In this document: in pieces, positions 1-13,600 of the stretch
Layout: every line of letters starts with the position of its first letter
How positions within the stretch are numbered: the first letter of the stretch is position 1
Made by a program: the position numbers and the translations under genes
Assembly (NCBI GenBank): GCA_035048815.1
Contig: JAUCBN010000029.1
Span: 16,794,501 to 16,858,500, forward strand
DNA: 64,000 bases
DNA from: Abelmoschus esculentus
Lineage: Eukaryota > Streptophyta > Magnoliopsida > Malvales > Malvaceae
Reading direction: 5' to 3'
Notes under the pieces: model-generated
What the model was told of the DNA's origin: nothing
The model's database searches: none
What the model saw: the letters and a program-made list of their open reading frames with translations, nothing else

Positions 1-2
1 GT

Positions 3-3000
3 GAATATTACGTTGAGTACGGCGATGGGACTGGAAACGGTGGATACTTCGTGAAGGACACCGTGCAACTTCAGCAGGTGACCGGAAACCTGCAAACGGG
101 TCCTACAAACGGGACGATCGTCTTCGGGTGAGTTGGATGAGTCGAGTTTATGATGCATATGTAGCTTGGTAGGTTACTTCCCATGACTCTTTGTAGGTGC
201 GGGAACAAGCGAACTGGTGACCTGAGTACGTCGAGTGAAGCAGTGAATGGGATCATTGGATTCGGTCAAGCAAATTCTTCTGTGATTTCGCAATTAGCTG
301 CGAGTGGGAAAGTTAAAAAGAAATTTGCTCATTGTCTGGATAACGTCGATGGAGGTGGAATCTTTACGATTGGTGAAGTGGTTGAACCGAAAATCAATAA
401 TAAAGCACCTATGCTCCCTAAACAGTAAGTCCGAGAAATCTTTTATTTTTAATCATGTTTTTTCTTTTTATATTTTACTATACAATTTTTTAAAATTAAA
501 ATTTTAATTTTAACCCTAATTTTTATACTTTAAATCATAAATCTTACCCCCTTAAAAATGCACTCTACTTCTAATTTCTTAAATCTTAACCACAACTCAT
601 AATTTTGAACCCTAAACCCTTAACACACTAATTTAAAGTGGGAACTAAAGGAGGCACAATAAAGGGACAAACGATTTGTATCCCTCTCTTACACGGGCTG
701 TTCTAATGTGAGGCGCCTTAAAATGAGGTTAAAAAGAGGCGCAATCGAAATTCTTACAAAATCATAAGAATTTCGATATCGATTTTTTAATATATACTGA
801 AATTCTTACACTTTTTATAAGAATTTCGATATATACCGAATTTTTACACTTTCAAACATTTTAAACTTTTCATAAGAAATTCAGTATATACCGAAATTCT
901 TACAATTTTTATGAAAAATTCGATATATACGTAAAAATCGATACTAAAATTCTTACAAGTTTTATAAAAAATCGATACATACATAAAAATCGATATTAAA
1001 ATTTCTATACTTTTATAATAAATTTGATTACGCTTTATTTTAACCTCATTTTAAAGCGTTTCGCCCTATAACTTCCCTTCCTACTCTCCGTTGCTTTGTT
1101 TTTTCTTTCATTACCATTGCCTTTTCTTTCTTGTATGTAATTTTAACTTAGATTTTAAAGTTAATTAGTGCCAATTCGGTCGAAATTTATTTATTTATTT
1201 ATTTATCTCTCCTTCTTTGAATTATTATTCGTAATATTTATAATTTCATAAACAAATTCCAGGTCACATTACAAAATTAAAACCAAGGAAGTAGAGATTG
1301 GAGATACCCTCATCAAACTTTCCACCAGTTTTTTTGGCAGAACTGATGAGAATGCAGCAATCATTGATAGTGGCACAACCTTATCCTATCTTCCCACAGA
1401 AATTTATGAACTATTAGTCGAAAAGGCAAGTAGGCATCTTAAAACTACTTTAATTCCAAGAGTATCTAGTACTAATCACACTCTATTCTTTGTTAATTAG
1501 GTTACTTCTGGAAAGAATTTTGAAGTGGAAAAGATAGAAGGACAGTTTACTTGCTTTAAGTATGAAAAAAAGTAAGAGATTGAAATGCATATAATTTAAG
1601 GATAGCTATATATTTAGTTATTATTTAGTATTGGGTAATTATTTTAGTATTTTATTTATTTTTATAAAATGATATATAATATTTTTATTTTGGTATTTGT
1701 TGTTAAAAAAATTAACAGGAGATTGACTATAAGAGAGAAAAGCACACATAACAAATTATTATGTCATTTTCTTTTTTTTACTTAACATTTCACAATGAGT
1801 AAAACTTCTCTACTTCTTTATTATGCCTCCTTTAAAAATTTTCTAAAAAATTAAATTTTAAATCATAACTCTTATTTTGTAAATCCTAAACCCGACAGGC
1901 TAAAAAATACATCATACCTTTAATTCCCTAAACCCTAACCACAACCCTTAATTTTAAACCCTAAACCCTCGAATTTAGAGTGAAAGTACAAATAGAGGCC
2001 TGAAAAAGAGGTACGATTTGTACCCTTCACACTAACTAAAATAATAAAAAGCACATGTGACATGCTGACTAATAGAGAAAAAATGACATAACAACCCATC
2101 ATATGTACCTTTCTCTCCTAGTCAGTATGTTAATAATTTTTAACAATGGGTACCAAAAAAAAAAATGTAACGTTAGAAATTATTTTATCAAAAAAATAGG
2201 TGAGATACTAAAATTATGTTGTGAGAATAGGCGAGGTACTAAATATGTAGTTATCCCTTTAATTTATTTATATATATGACATGCGTTTTAAATTAAATTG
2301 TTTACAAAAAAATTATAATGCTTTAACATTTTTACTGTAGTCATGTATGATTTTCTTTAGTATTAAATAACTTGGTCTTATTTATAAAATTTTGAAACCA
2401 GTAAATTTATTGGATTTAATTCTCAATAGAATGTACTTTTAAATAGCATTTCTAATACTACACAAATTTTTATCAATGTTTCCTTAAGGTAAATTAAAAT
2501 TTTCATTTTAAGGTCAATTTTTATTTAAACTCCAACATTTAACTTGATCAATCCAAACCAAAATTTAATTTCATTATCAATATTTGAAATTAATTTAAAT
2601 TAAATATGATTTTTTTCCGAAATTTTAAGTGATTCAAAACTAGAACGAATCGAACTTGTACGGTTAAAATTTAAATGACCCAAAATTTTTAAAACTGAAA
2701 TTATTGATTCCAAATCAACTATAGCCATCCAAATATTAAATATCGTAATTAGGGAAGATAATTAGTTTCTTTTTAATTCATTAATTTCTTTGACATGTTT
2801 TTTTTTCTGACATTAAACTAATCTTTGTGTTTTTTTTGTTATGTTGTTTCAGTGTTGACGATGAATTTCCTGTCGTAAAGTTCCATTTCAAAAACTCTCT
2901 CGTTTTAACAGTTTATCCACATGATTATCTATTCAAATATCGTGTAAGTAGTTTAATTATATGCTATGCTTAAAGAGTTAGTTTATTCACATAATTATCT

Positions 3001-4816
3001 ATTAAATAATTTAATTATAATAATTTCACCTTAAAAATTTTAAATTATTAAAATTAATGTAATTAAATTACCAAAATCAATTTTAATTGCATTAAGATGT
3101 CGTTTTCATTGTTTTTTCAGGATGACATGCGGTGCATCGGTTGGCAGGACAATGGGTCCAAAAAGGATGAGGAAGATTTGTTTCTTTTGGGAGGTAATGT
3201 ATTTGCAAACTCATGTTATAATTGCGCGTGGTAATCGGGTATCCGACTGATTTAAATAAAGTTGGTTTTAGATTTAATAATTATCGGTTCTTGAAAATTA
3301 AAATATTTTGGTTTCAGTCATAACGGATTTTAAATTTTAAGAATTTATCTCGTTACTGGTGAAAATCGGTTCCAATATCTGGTATCTGATTAATTAATTT
3401 GTTTTTAAAAAATTTGAGTAATTGAAAAAGAAAATTCATTCATTAATATTAATATTAAATAATAAAATAAGAATATTGTATGCTTGAAAATTAAATTTTT
3501 AAAACTATTCATAGTCATAATATTTAATTATTTATACATAAAGAGAAAGTTTGATAAGAAAAATAAAAATAATACTGAATATTTGGTATTGATCTCGGTC
3601 TATTGGGTACTCATCGGGTATCAAGTCCAAAAAAATAAGATCCAATCTCAATCCCAGTTATGACCAAAACCTAAATTTTAGATTCAATCTCAGTCTCACC
3701 AGAACCAATATCAAATAAAAATATATCGGGTCTTACCGAAATCAAGTAATCAAATTTTTTTCCCAGGGATACTTATAACCATACGAAAATAATCATATTA
3801 TTGTTTTGTTAAGAATGAAAACATATTTTATATTTTATAAATAAATTATTATTTTTTTAAGAAAATATTTTAAAAACATTATTACTTAAAAAATTGCTCA
3901 AACCGTAAAAATAGATGGTGAGACCCTAAACGAGAAAAAATTATTAGGTGAACCTTGTTTATCACGTCATTTATGGTCCTAAGTTATCAGAATCGTTGAT
4001 CTTAATTTTTTCAAGTGAATCGCCACCTCTTTCCTATATGGACTTAGTGAGTGAGTTGTTATTAGATGGTGATTTAAAGATCAACGATCCTAATTACTTT
4101 GACTATAAATGACATAATAAACAAAATTTACCTAATAATCTCTCCTAAACGAAAACTCATGTTATTCCTAGGGACGTGGGTGTAACCACGTGGAATATAG
4201 AATGTAGCCTTCATGAAAGTAACTGTACATGTTCCTTAGTCATTCTTCATGGTGTTTCCATGCGATAGATTAGTTGAGTATCCGAGTTTTATGGGTATTC
4301 GAGTTTTATAAATACTCAATAATAAATATCTAATTTAAATAGGTTGAAACACAAATTAACTTTTTATGATTTGAAAGAATTAGGTACCCGATTTTTCGGG
4401 TACCCGATAATGAACACCTTAAAGAAAATCATAACAAAACATGTATTTAATTGTTTTAAAAATGCAGATTTAGTGCTTTCAAATAAGTTGATCGTATACG
4501 ATATCGAAAACCAGACTATTGGGTGGACCGAATACAATTGTGAGTATCCTCTTCGATGCTCGATTTGTTTTTGACCGACTAATTCAGATTAAATTTTATA
4601 CGAATATAATACATTAAGACTGACCTTATGTTTGTAATCTGCCCCTTCTTTTGTCTCCTCCCAGGCACTACAAACGTGAAGTTGAAGGACGCACAGACAG
4701 GGGCAGAGTACACGGTGGGTGCCCATCTGATTAGCTCAGCAACAAGTTTTACTGTTGAAGGAATTCTAATATTGATGCCCATAGTAACTCATTGGCTGCA
4801 CTTTCGCTTAGTTTAG
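3..4816 (+). CDS. Aspartic proteinase-like protein (pepsin family A1), 5' truncated by window
   Basis: A plant pepsin-type aspartic protease whose N-terminal part, including the first catalytic Asp motif, lies before the window. I read eight exons: 3-127, 197-424, 1263-1425, 1501-1571, 2853-2943, 3121-3193, 4468-4539 and 4665-4816. They join in phase to give 324 residues and a TAG stop. Landmarks are a flap-like YGDGTGNGGYFVKD, FGCGN, GIIGFGQANSSVISQL, the second catalytic motif IIDSGTTLSYLP, RCIGWQ, LSNKLIVYDIENQTIGW and NC. The C-terminus ends in a hydrophobic stretch (ILILMPIVTHWLHFRLV). In this family such a tail often means GPI anchoring or membrane association, which here is inference. 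The intron at 1426-1500 appears to use a GC donor. Introns 2, 4 and 6 carry MITE-like repeats. It resembles the plant aspartic proteinase 36/39 type; the exact orthologue is not assigned. Confidence 0.9.
711..1064. mobile_element. MITE-like inverted-repeat element in protease intron
   Basis: The ends are imperfect inverted repeats: TTAAAATGAGGTTAAAA near 717 pairs with TTTTAACCTCATTTTAAAG near 1039-1056. The interior holds several diverged direct and inverted copies of a unit around GAATTTCGATATATACCGAA, spaced a few tens of bases apart. It contains no coding potential, so it is probably a non-autonomous DNA transposon. Target-site duplications were not identified. Confidence 0.5.
3932..4142. 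mobile_element. MITE in protease intron (Mutator-like type)
   Basis: Terminal inverted repeats of about 45 bp: AAATTATTAGGTGAACC at the left end pairs with the reverse complement of the right end, and both continue into a CATTTAT(G/A)GTC stretch. The flanks ACCCTAAAC and CTCCTAAAC match at 7 of 9 positions, a plausible eroded 9-bp target duplication. It is related in layout to the elements at about 5.0, 27.3, 39.1 and 50.7 kb. Confidence 0.55.
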
Positions 4817-5044
4817 ATATCGTTGAAACCAGTGATTCTACGTTATTTTTTTTAATTTTTTATTTATTCAATTGAATATAAGTATCTTTATTTGCGTATT
4901 AGTCGGATGTTATCTTATTCGCATATATCTAATAATTATGATATTTCTTAGTATAATCGATACAATTTTCTTTTATAATCGATCAAAAATATTCATATCT
5001 CATAATATTTTTTAGCCATTGAGAATCCATTAATATGTACTTAC

Positions 5045-5307
5045 GAGAAATTATATTATGTGACATTCTCACCACGTCATTCATGGGACAAACCAATAAA
5101 AAGCATCCATTTAATTATTTTTTCTACCTTATCATTTTTATCAAGTGAATCTTCACTAACATTTATTATAAATTAAATTTAAAACTGTATACCAAGTGAA
5201 GATTCTTTGGTAAAAAATAATGTGATGGAAAAAATAATTAAATGGATGCTTTTTATTGGTTGGTCTTATAGATGACGTGGTGAGAATGTCCTATAATATA
5301 ATTTCTC
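5045..5307. mobile_element. MITE, same family as the 50.7-kb element
   Basis: It begins GAGAAATTATATTATG and ends with the inverse, CATAATATAATTTCTC-like. Long inverted repeats contain ACCACGTCATTCATGGGAC, with ATTGGTTGGTC-type sequence at the inner edge. The interior has further self-complementarity around AAGTGAATCTTCACTAAC. There is no ORF. The flanking 9-mers match at only 6 of 9 positions, so the insertion looks old. Confidence 0.65.
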
Positions 5308-5800
5308 GTTCCTTACACAGTACATCATGTACAAAATTAGGGACTAAAACATAATTTTATAAAATAAAGAGTCCGATTAATTACCTATTTATTAAACCAA
5401 CATTAACTAACGTTTATGCTTATAAATAATTTATTGACCCAAATCTACATGAATACCAAATCATCCATCTTCATCTAGATTAAGTTTTAAATCACTCAAA
5501 TCACAAAATCAAAAGAACAAAAATATTGTTGAAGTCCCCCAAAACCACATATTCTTAAAGTATCCTAAACCTTAAACCTTAAATCAAACCCAACACTCAC
5601 ACTGTTACTGTATTTTCTGTGTCTGTGGATCCAATTCCTTGTTCATCGAAACCGATTCGAACTTAAACATACTGATTGTAGACCTAATAGTTCCAATATT
5701 CACGACATACAATAAAGAAATGACTCCTTAACATTCTTGTCACATGTAACATTGTACATTGATGTCTTAAAGCTGCTTTTGTGTCCAATGTCTTGCAGTT

Positions 5801-6195
5801 AGTAATGACAGCAGGACTGAGGTTTCTACTGAACCTACGAACGAGAGGTTGGAAAGCGATAAGATAGTTGATGCCTTGATGGGATGGACTTTGGTGAGCT
5901 TTGCAATGAGTTTGAATGCATTGGCAAGACAACTCGTACGAGATATTCTAGTGCTCCGAGAAAGAAATCGTGCACTTGGAACGTATGCAGTGTCCGTAAA
6001 ATACAAGGTTTCTTACACGTTGTTGTTGTTCTTGTGTTCGAACATTTTCATTTTATTGAATATTCTGGCATCATTGTGATCCTGGATCCGGTACGAAGTT
6101 TTACTGGTCGTGAGAAGTACAAGAGACTGGTCTGGATAACCAGTGCTCTAGAAAATCCCATCGTGGTAAGCTTTAGATGCTGCTTCCCCCCCTAG
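5801..6195 (+). pseudogene. Unrecognised coding-like relic
   Basis: An open stretch preceded by a splice-acceptor-like TCTTGCAG reads through acidic and polar residues into DALMGWTLVSFAMSLNALAR and an Arg-rich segment, to about 6006. A second short open stretch follows at 6076-6195. Composition is more protein-like than the surrounding AT-rich DNA, but I found no start, no clear donor and no family that I can name. It could be the remnant of a decayed gene or chance. I place little weight on it. Confidence 0.2.
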
Positions 6196-6560
6196 TATCC
6201 CTGTTGTCTCAATGTTAACCTAATGTACCATCCAATCCATGGTTTTTATGTTGGTCGTTTTACTACAGAGCGTGCAAGAAATAATTTAGTCCTCTTGCTT
6301 GTTCTTTAGGAATTGAGTCCTTTTTTTTTTTTTTTTTTAATTTTTATACCAGTTTATCATCGTTTTTTTTAATAGAAAATGTATATCCAAACATGAGTAT
6401 AAATGTAGAAATTTATGTTAATCAATTATGCATACCTGTATATTTCATTGTTATCATTTTGTTAGTTGGAATTCACGTATTTGAAAATGTTTATTAGAAG
6501 CAGAAAAGGGATTGATTGGATAATTTTATCTAGCCATAAAATTAAAAAAAAATACACTTA

Positions 6561-6949
6561 ACATTTAATTAAATAATTATTTTGATCCTTATTTTTTAAG
6601 TAATTTAACTATTAACGTTTTATTTTGAATTAAAATGATCCCTCAAAGTATAAAAAATGTCAGTCAGTTGAAGATAAGTAACTTAAAATGACATGACAAA
6701 CTTATATAGCAATGTACGCTGACATGATACGTGTTGACTTGAAAAACGTAACATTAGTCAAAAAATAATTCTATAAAATTGTATAAAATAATTTTTTTCT
6801 ATTAACTTATCATCCTGTCAAGTCATTTTAAATTATTTACTATCAATTTTTTTAATAATTTTTGTCTGCATAGAGGTTATTTTGATAAAATAAAATGTTA
6901 AAAGTTAAATTACTTAAAAATAAGGACAAAAATAACTATTTAGTTGAAC
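6561..6949. mobile_element. Inverted-repeat (foldback/MITE) element
   Basis: About 75 bp at the left end (around ATTTTTTAAGTAATTTAACT) is repeated in inverted orientation at the right end (around AGTTAAATTACTTAAAAATAAGG). The interior carries a smaller inverted pair around ACTTAAAATGACATGACAA and TGTCAAGTCATTTTAAAT. There is no coding capacity. Exact ends were not fixed. Confidence 0.55.
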
Positions 6950-7345
6950 ATTGGGACAATTTTTGGCTTTATGCCTTTTATTTACGGTGTACAATATCTT
7001 TAGTGCTATGATGACTTTTAATTCTTTATTGTTAAGGGTGAGTAAAATTCAACTAAAAAATTATTTTTTTATTTGATTTGATGTGAAAAAATTTAACTTA
7101 ATTCGACTGTAATTTATAAACTCGACTCAGAAAAATAGTAATTAAAATGAAATTTTTGAGTAACTCAATTTATATCTTATAGTCCAAAATCTCCTATTCT
7201 GTAGTGTGAATTGTTACTTTAAAATCTTTAAAATTTAATATTTTGAAATATTTCTTAAAAGTAATTTAATTTTTTATAATATATTCATTTTATAATTTAT
7301 TTTTTGGGTGTAAAATTATTTAGGTATAAAGATAAATTTAGCCCT

Positions 7346-8226
7346 TAATGTTTATAGTTTATTATTTTGGCTTTCATTCTTTATTTGGGATAAATTTAGC
7401 TCTTAACCTAAGTTTTTTTTTGACAAATATCTCATTTTTTAACTATTAAGATGACTGCACCATTAAAAATTTAATGATAATGACATATAATAAACATGTG
7501 ATAATATATTTTAAATGATATGACATCTAATCTATCAAATACATATGAAATATAATTTTATTCTAATATAAAAGAATTAAAATTTAAATAAAAATATTAA
7601 AACTTAATTAAATCTAAAATATTTTGGCTATTAAACCTAAAATAAATTTACTACTCTATTTTTTTTATATAATTTTAGGTGTTTTAGATTTAATTAAAAC
7701 TCAAAAACTAAAATCTCAGATTTGCTACTTTTAAATTTAAATCTTATACTATAAGTCAAAATCCTAAACTTTCAATTTAGATTAAACACTAAAATATCTA
7801 AATTCTAAACTTAAATAACAAAAATCCAATTGATTAGTATCAAAATCCCTTACCTTTGATTTATCGATAACAATCTTTACAAAATTCTTCATTTTCAGAC
7901 AATATTCATATTTTTTAGATAAGATTTTGTTTTATTTGAATTTTAATTATTGTATATCTTATATTAAAATAAAATTATATTTTTAATGTTTTATTTGAAT
8001 TTTAATTATTTTATATCTTATATTAAAATAAAATTATATTCCACGTATATATATTTGATAGCTTAGATCTCATGCCATTTAAAATATATTATCATATGTT
8101 ACCATCGTTAAACTTTTAACGACGTAGTCATTGTGTTAATTAAAAAATAAGATATTTGTTAAAAATACATAGAATAAAAACTAAATTTATCTAAAAAAAG
8201 AACGAAAGCTAAAATAATAAAAAAAT
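7346..8226. mobile_element. Long foldback element with about 200-bp inverted arms
   Basis: The left arm at 7346-7560 pairs with the reverse complement of 8040-8226 along most of its length, for example TGATAATATATTTTAAATG against CATTTAAAATATATTATCA, and TATTATTTTGGCTTTC against GAAAGCTAAAATAATA. The middle is AT-rich with a tandemly repeated segment at 7927-8041. No ORF longer than about 60 codons is present, so it is probably a non-autonomous DNA element. Confidence 0.6.
7966..8041. repeat. Tandem duplication of a 55-60 bp AT-rich unit
   Basis: The string TTTTATTTGAATTTTAATTA with its trailing TATATCTTATATTAAAAT tail occurs twice in succession, first near 7929 and again near 7988. It lies inside the foldback element. 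Confidence 0.6.
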
Positions 8227-8734
8227 TAAATATTGAGATTAAAATTATCTCAATTATTTAATTTAATAATATACTTTTAATGTTTGAACTATCTTCTTTG
8301 ATTTTTATTAAATAAATATATGATACTTGATTTGTACTTAAATTTACTGAAGTCCTTCTTTGTAGCCTAGTTTTGTTCAATTTTAGATTTTATCTTTCTA
8401 TCATCTATTTTTAACCTTGTTTTTATCACAGACATAGTTTGTACAAATCTTTCCTAAAGAACCTGAGAATCATCGCCGGTCCATATAATACATGGAAAAA
8501 TGCCAAAAACGGCGTTTGTAGGCTGTAAGCTGTGTCCTAATCCCCTCACCCACTAATTAAATTAGCATTAGTAGTAATCCCAAGAATAAAACAAAGTATG
8601 GTAAGAAAACAAACAAGCAAACCACCTTAAAATGCACGTCCCCACTGCCAACCCATCATGACCTTGCAGAGCTTAGACAATTAATTCACTTCAGATGCTT
8701 CTCTGGTCCTTACAATTCCTTTGCTTTCATTTTG

Positions 8735-9190
8735 ATAGGGGTGAGTACTCGATCGAGTCGAGTCGAGTTAAAAAATTTAGAGTTATTCTAGTTGACGAGT
8801 CACATTTTACGATTTAAACTTTATTTGAAAATTTTTGGTTCAAGTCGGGTTTAAGAATTTCGATTCGAGTCGATTTTTCGAGTTCTTAGAAAAAAATAAT
8901 TATAATTATTTATCATATTATAATATAATTTAATTTTAATTTAAACGACTTTTCTTAATCATATAAGATATATATTTTTTATATATAGTAATATTTTTTT
9001 ATATTTTTATATATCAATATCATAAAAAAAATATAGACTCGTTTCAAATTTAAAATTAATCCTTTAATTATTAAAAATTTTGAATTATTCGAGTTATTCG
9101 AATTTTTATTTTATAACTCAAATTTTATTTAAAATTTTTTTGAGTCAAATATTTTCTCCTCAAGTCGAATTAAATTTTGATCACCTCTAT
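8735..9190. mobile_element. hAT-like small element with ATAGGGGTGA ends
   Basis: The left end ATAGGGGTGA and right end TCACCTCTAT are inverted copies with one mismatch. Both flanks carry ATTTTG, a short direct duplication. The interior is rich in GAGTCGAGT-type words and has no coding capacity. TAGGGGTG termini are typical of hAT elements, but the target duplication seen here is 6 rather than the usual 8 bp, so the class is inferred. Confidence 0.5.
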
Positions 9191-10637
9191 ATTTTGGATA
9201 TAAAAATATCATGAAATTAAATAAATATAATTTTATTTCTTATTTTAAAAGTTGATTTAATTAAACTGCACATAAAATAAGCATTTAAGTTTAGAATACG
9301 ATTATAAAAGCCAAATTTCAAGAAGTATTTAAATTCATACTCGTTACTATCGTAACATTATAAATATTTATAACTTTATTTAAAACAAAATTTCAAACAA
9401 TTTAATAAAAAAAATAAAATTATAAAATAAAATTTATAAATTCGATCCACTTGCAAATTACAATTTTACACTTTGATTCCATTTTTTAAAATGATATCTT
9501 GATTCAATTGATGTTGATACTACTGATAATACATTAAATATTTTTCCTAATATAAATTAATTGTCAGAAAGATATTACAGATAAAAGAGTCATTAATGGT
9601 GATCTCAGCTTAAATGGAAAAGAAATATGTAGAATCAAAATTCATTCAAACTCATAATTGGTGAAAAAGGAATTTTTTTATCTTCTTTTCCTTTTCTTTC
9701 GTTTCCATTTGATTTGATCTTTTATCTAGTTGTATTATATGAATTTATGTCCTATTATATCATAGGTTTATATTTGGATAAATTTACCACGTGCATAAAA
9801 TATTATTAAATATTATTAATATTAAATACAATTAAATAATATTAAATTAATAAAAAATTAAAACTCTTAAAGTACTCAATATATATTTTTAATATTTATT
9901 AATCAATTTAATTATATTTAACGGGTTTCAATATTAGAGGTGTTTAACAATGTTCGACGCCTGTCGTAAAATTTTTCTTTATATTTTTATATTAAGTAAA
10001 AAACTAAAAGTTCTTACAAGCGTTTTTATTTTAAGATTTGAGATCTTAGTTTAGGGTGTAGAGTTTAAGGATTTAGGGATAGGTACGTAGAATTTAAAGT
10101 TTAGAGATTAAAATCTAATTCTTAACATATTACCCTAAAAATAAAACCTTAACCTCTAAACCCTAAACTCTAACCAATATCTTTAAGTTTTAATCCTTAC
10201 AATTAAACCCTTAAATCTTATACCTTAAACTTAAAATTAAGACGTTTGCGTAAACTTTGGTTCCACCAGTAAATACATAGTATAATATTCCTTATACAAT
10301 TGCCTAATTGGTGTTATTCTCCTTCCATTGTCCCAACTGCCAACCTTTACTTTTGCCTTCCTTCTCAGGCTTACCTATTTCTTGACTTTTTAATTCCATA
10401 CATACATTATTTATGACGAATGAAAAGCACCTTTTGTTCCCATTATTCATTTTAATTTTCTTTCTCTATTTTCCGTCAAAATCAATAATCATTTCTCTCC
10501 TTCTCTTGGTATTTAATAGCATATAGAGTCATCAATTTCTGTATATTAAAAGACTTCCTTCAGAGCTTTACAGCATATAAGTCGGCTATCGTAGAACTAA
10601 AAAACGCAGCTAAAGATCTGTTTTGTTGTAGTGTGTT
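9191..10637. other. AT-rich intergenic DNA upstream of the carboxypeptidase gene
   Basis: Nothing coding was recognised. Around 10000-10250 two imperfectly inverted stretches rich in TTTAGGGTTTA and TAAACCCTAA-type words face each other, which looks like another eroded inverted-repeat element. The last 300 bp or so before the carboxypeptidase ATG are less AT-biased and should hold its promoter, but no TATA box could be chosen with confidence. Confidence 0.4.
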
Positions 10638-13600
10638 ATGGATAACGTAGTTTCTGTCGTATCATTTTGCATGCTTCTGTGTTTTGCATTCATCCGAGCT
10701 GCTCCGAGTCGTTCACTCGTACCTCAACTCCCGGGTTTCCATGGCGTTTTCCCATCCAAACACTATTCCGGGTAACAACCCTTTCTTCTCCTCGTCTTTT
10801 CGGATTTAAATTGTGGTTACGGATATGTTTATGACCGTCGATTCGGCGGGGTAAACGAGTTCGAGCCGTGGGATCATGAGGTTTTGTGTTTGCAGATATG
10901 TGAGCCTAGGTGATAAGAATCTCTTCTATTACTTTGTGGTTTCTGAGAGAAACCCCCGGAGGGATCCGGTTGTGCTGTGGCTAAATGGTGGACCAGGCTG
11001 CTCTAGCTTTGATGGATTTGTTTATGAACATGGTAACGACCACTGGCTTATTATTTATTGACTTAATTGTTTATGAATTAACAAATCAAATGATTCCACC
11101 ATTAAGGTCAAATTATAGTTTTGATCCCTCTACTATTTTAAAATCAAGATTTACTCTATGGAATTTGATCCCATATTTAAGTTCACACAGTCAAATTTAA
11201 CATCCATTTTCAAACATTTATGTTATGTCTCTAACATCCATATTTATGGAATGCGAGGACTATATAAAATATTTTCCCAATAATTTTTTAGTAGGGACAA
11301 ATTTTCAATATGGGATTGTTGTATAGAAGTGTGTGGTCATTGTTTCCTTTTTAAATCTAATTATTGCATAATTTAGGGGAAGAAACAAAGACGTATGGGT
11401 AGGGGAATAGTAACCACAATCTTATAGATAAGCACATGCACGTCCTTTTTACATTACAGTCCTGTTGAAAAATTTCTCTTTTGTCACCATACCAAGATAG
11501 CTACTTATTTGTTGTTCACTATGTACATATGTACCCAGAAAGCTCAGTGTCATGCAACATTAATTCCGAAACCATCCCGAAAATGTTACTCGGATTTGAA
11601 TGAGTGTCGGATATCGGTGTTCGATTGTATTTCGGGTTTTTAAAACCAACTTTCATACTTGTATTGCAGGTCCTTTTAATTTTCAAGAGGGGAAGCCCAA
11701 GGGAAGCCTCCCCACATTGCATCTCAATCCATACAGTTGGTCTAAGGTCAGGGGCTCAGGGCAATGCATGGAACACCCTTCAAACCAAATTATTCAATCT
11801 TTTTTTGTTAATTATGTTTTAGCATTGTCCAGGTTTCAAATATTATTTACCTAGATTCACCCGTCGGTGTCGGCTTCTCGTACTCTAAAAATACCAGCGA
11901 GTACTTAACCGGAGACCTACAAACAGCAGTCGACACACATGCCTTCCTCCTCAAGGTATTTGAATAACAGGTGTATTGTTGACATTATTTGAATCCAACA
12001 GTCAGATGTTAAGCCCGAGAATTGATTTTTCGTATAGTGGTTCGGTCTCTATCCAGAGTTCGTTAGCAATCCGTTCTATATCGCAGGCGAGTCGTATGCA
12101 GGCATTTATGTGCCTACTCTTAGTTCTGAAGTGGTGAAAGGTAACATTTTGTTGAGATTTCAGTGTTGAGACAGTCTTGAAGTTTGATTAGAATGATAAT
12201 GACTTGCCTTCTGGTTTTAGGGATCAAAGCTGGTGCGAAACCCGCCATCAATTTCAAGGTATATTCTGCACTAGTAATTTCTGATAGTCCATATTTAGCA
12301 ACTGAGGAACCTGTAAATGCAGGGATACATGGTGGGAAATGGGGTGACTGACCCTGTTTTTGATGGCAATGCTCTTGTCCCCTTTGCCCACGGGATGGCC
12401 CTCATTTCAGATGACATTTACCAGGTTGGTACGAATCAGAACCGACGGTGTATCGAATATATTACTAAATCTTGTACTGAATTTAACACAGATGAATCAC
12501 TATTAACTATTGCAGGCAGCTGAAATAGCTTGTGGGGGAGACTATTCTAACACTTCTCAGATTTGTGAAGAAAAACTAGATGATGTTTACGAGGTAACGA
12601 ATATCGACCAATTCGAATGTGTATTTATTTCACCAAAAAAGTATTACTCAATCACTTGTGCAGTTGTGCTAATATATGACATAAATTTTCAGGCAATTGT
12701 AGGGCTTAATATCTATGACATCCTTGAACCTTGTTACCATGATCCTACTTCTCAACAAGGCCCGAAAGGAAACACCAGCTTGCCTGATAGCTTCAAGCAA
12801 TTAGGGGTTACATCGAGGCCACTTGCGGTTAGAACTCGGATGTTCGGTCGTGCTTGGCCGTTTAGGGCACCGGTTAAGGATGGCATTGTCCCTTTGTGGC
12901 CTCAACTAGCAGAAAGCCATAAAGTCTCTGTACCCTGTGTTGTAAGTTGTTTTACTCGCTCATTCCTTTGAAATTTAATGATAAGTTCATCATTCATGAT
13001 ATATGGTCATGCATTGTTTTGTATCGGCAGAACGACGAGGTCGCAACCAGATGGCTAAACGATGCAATGGTTAGGAAGGCTATTCATGCCGCACCGGTAA
13101 AACTATCTGCCTCCCTAGCTTTTAAATCTGTTAGTCATAATCAGGGATTTAAACATCGGAATGCAGTGCGGATTTACGAATCTTAATTTCCGATTTCCAC
13201 TATTTTCACCGTCGATATTCACCACAGGAAGATGTAGCTGGGACTTGGGATCTATGTACAAACAGAATATCATACTACCATGATGCTGGGAGCATGATTC
13301 CGTACCATAAAAACCTAACAGCCGGAGGATATCGAGCACTTATTTTCAGGTAATTCGACGATTAGCAGCTCAGGTCTCCCCTCCTGTTTTGCATCTATTG
13401 AATCTTAATGCCTAGTTCATGATTCGCCTGCAGTGGAGACCATGATATGTGCGTGCCTTACACTGGGAGCCAAGCCTGGACCAAGGCACTAGGATATAAG
13501 ACAGTAACACCATGGAGATCATGGACGTCTAATGACCAAATCTCTGGGTAAATTCCACTTTCAAGTTGGATATAAAAATTACATTACAAAACCAACAACT

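Noticed and set aside
541..640. Telomere repeat in the protease intron (CCCTAAACCCT)
   Set aside because: Only one or two irregular units among AT-rich words; similar words recur in other repeats of the window, so this is not an array.
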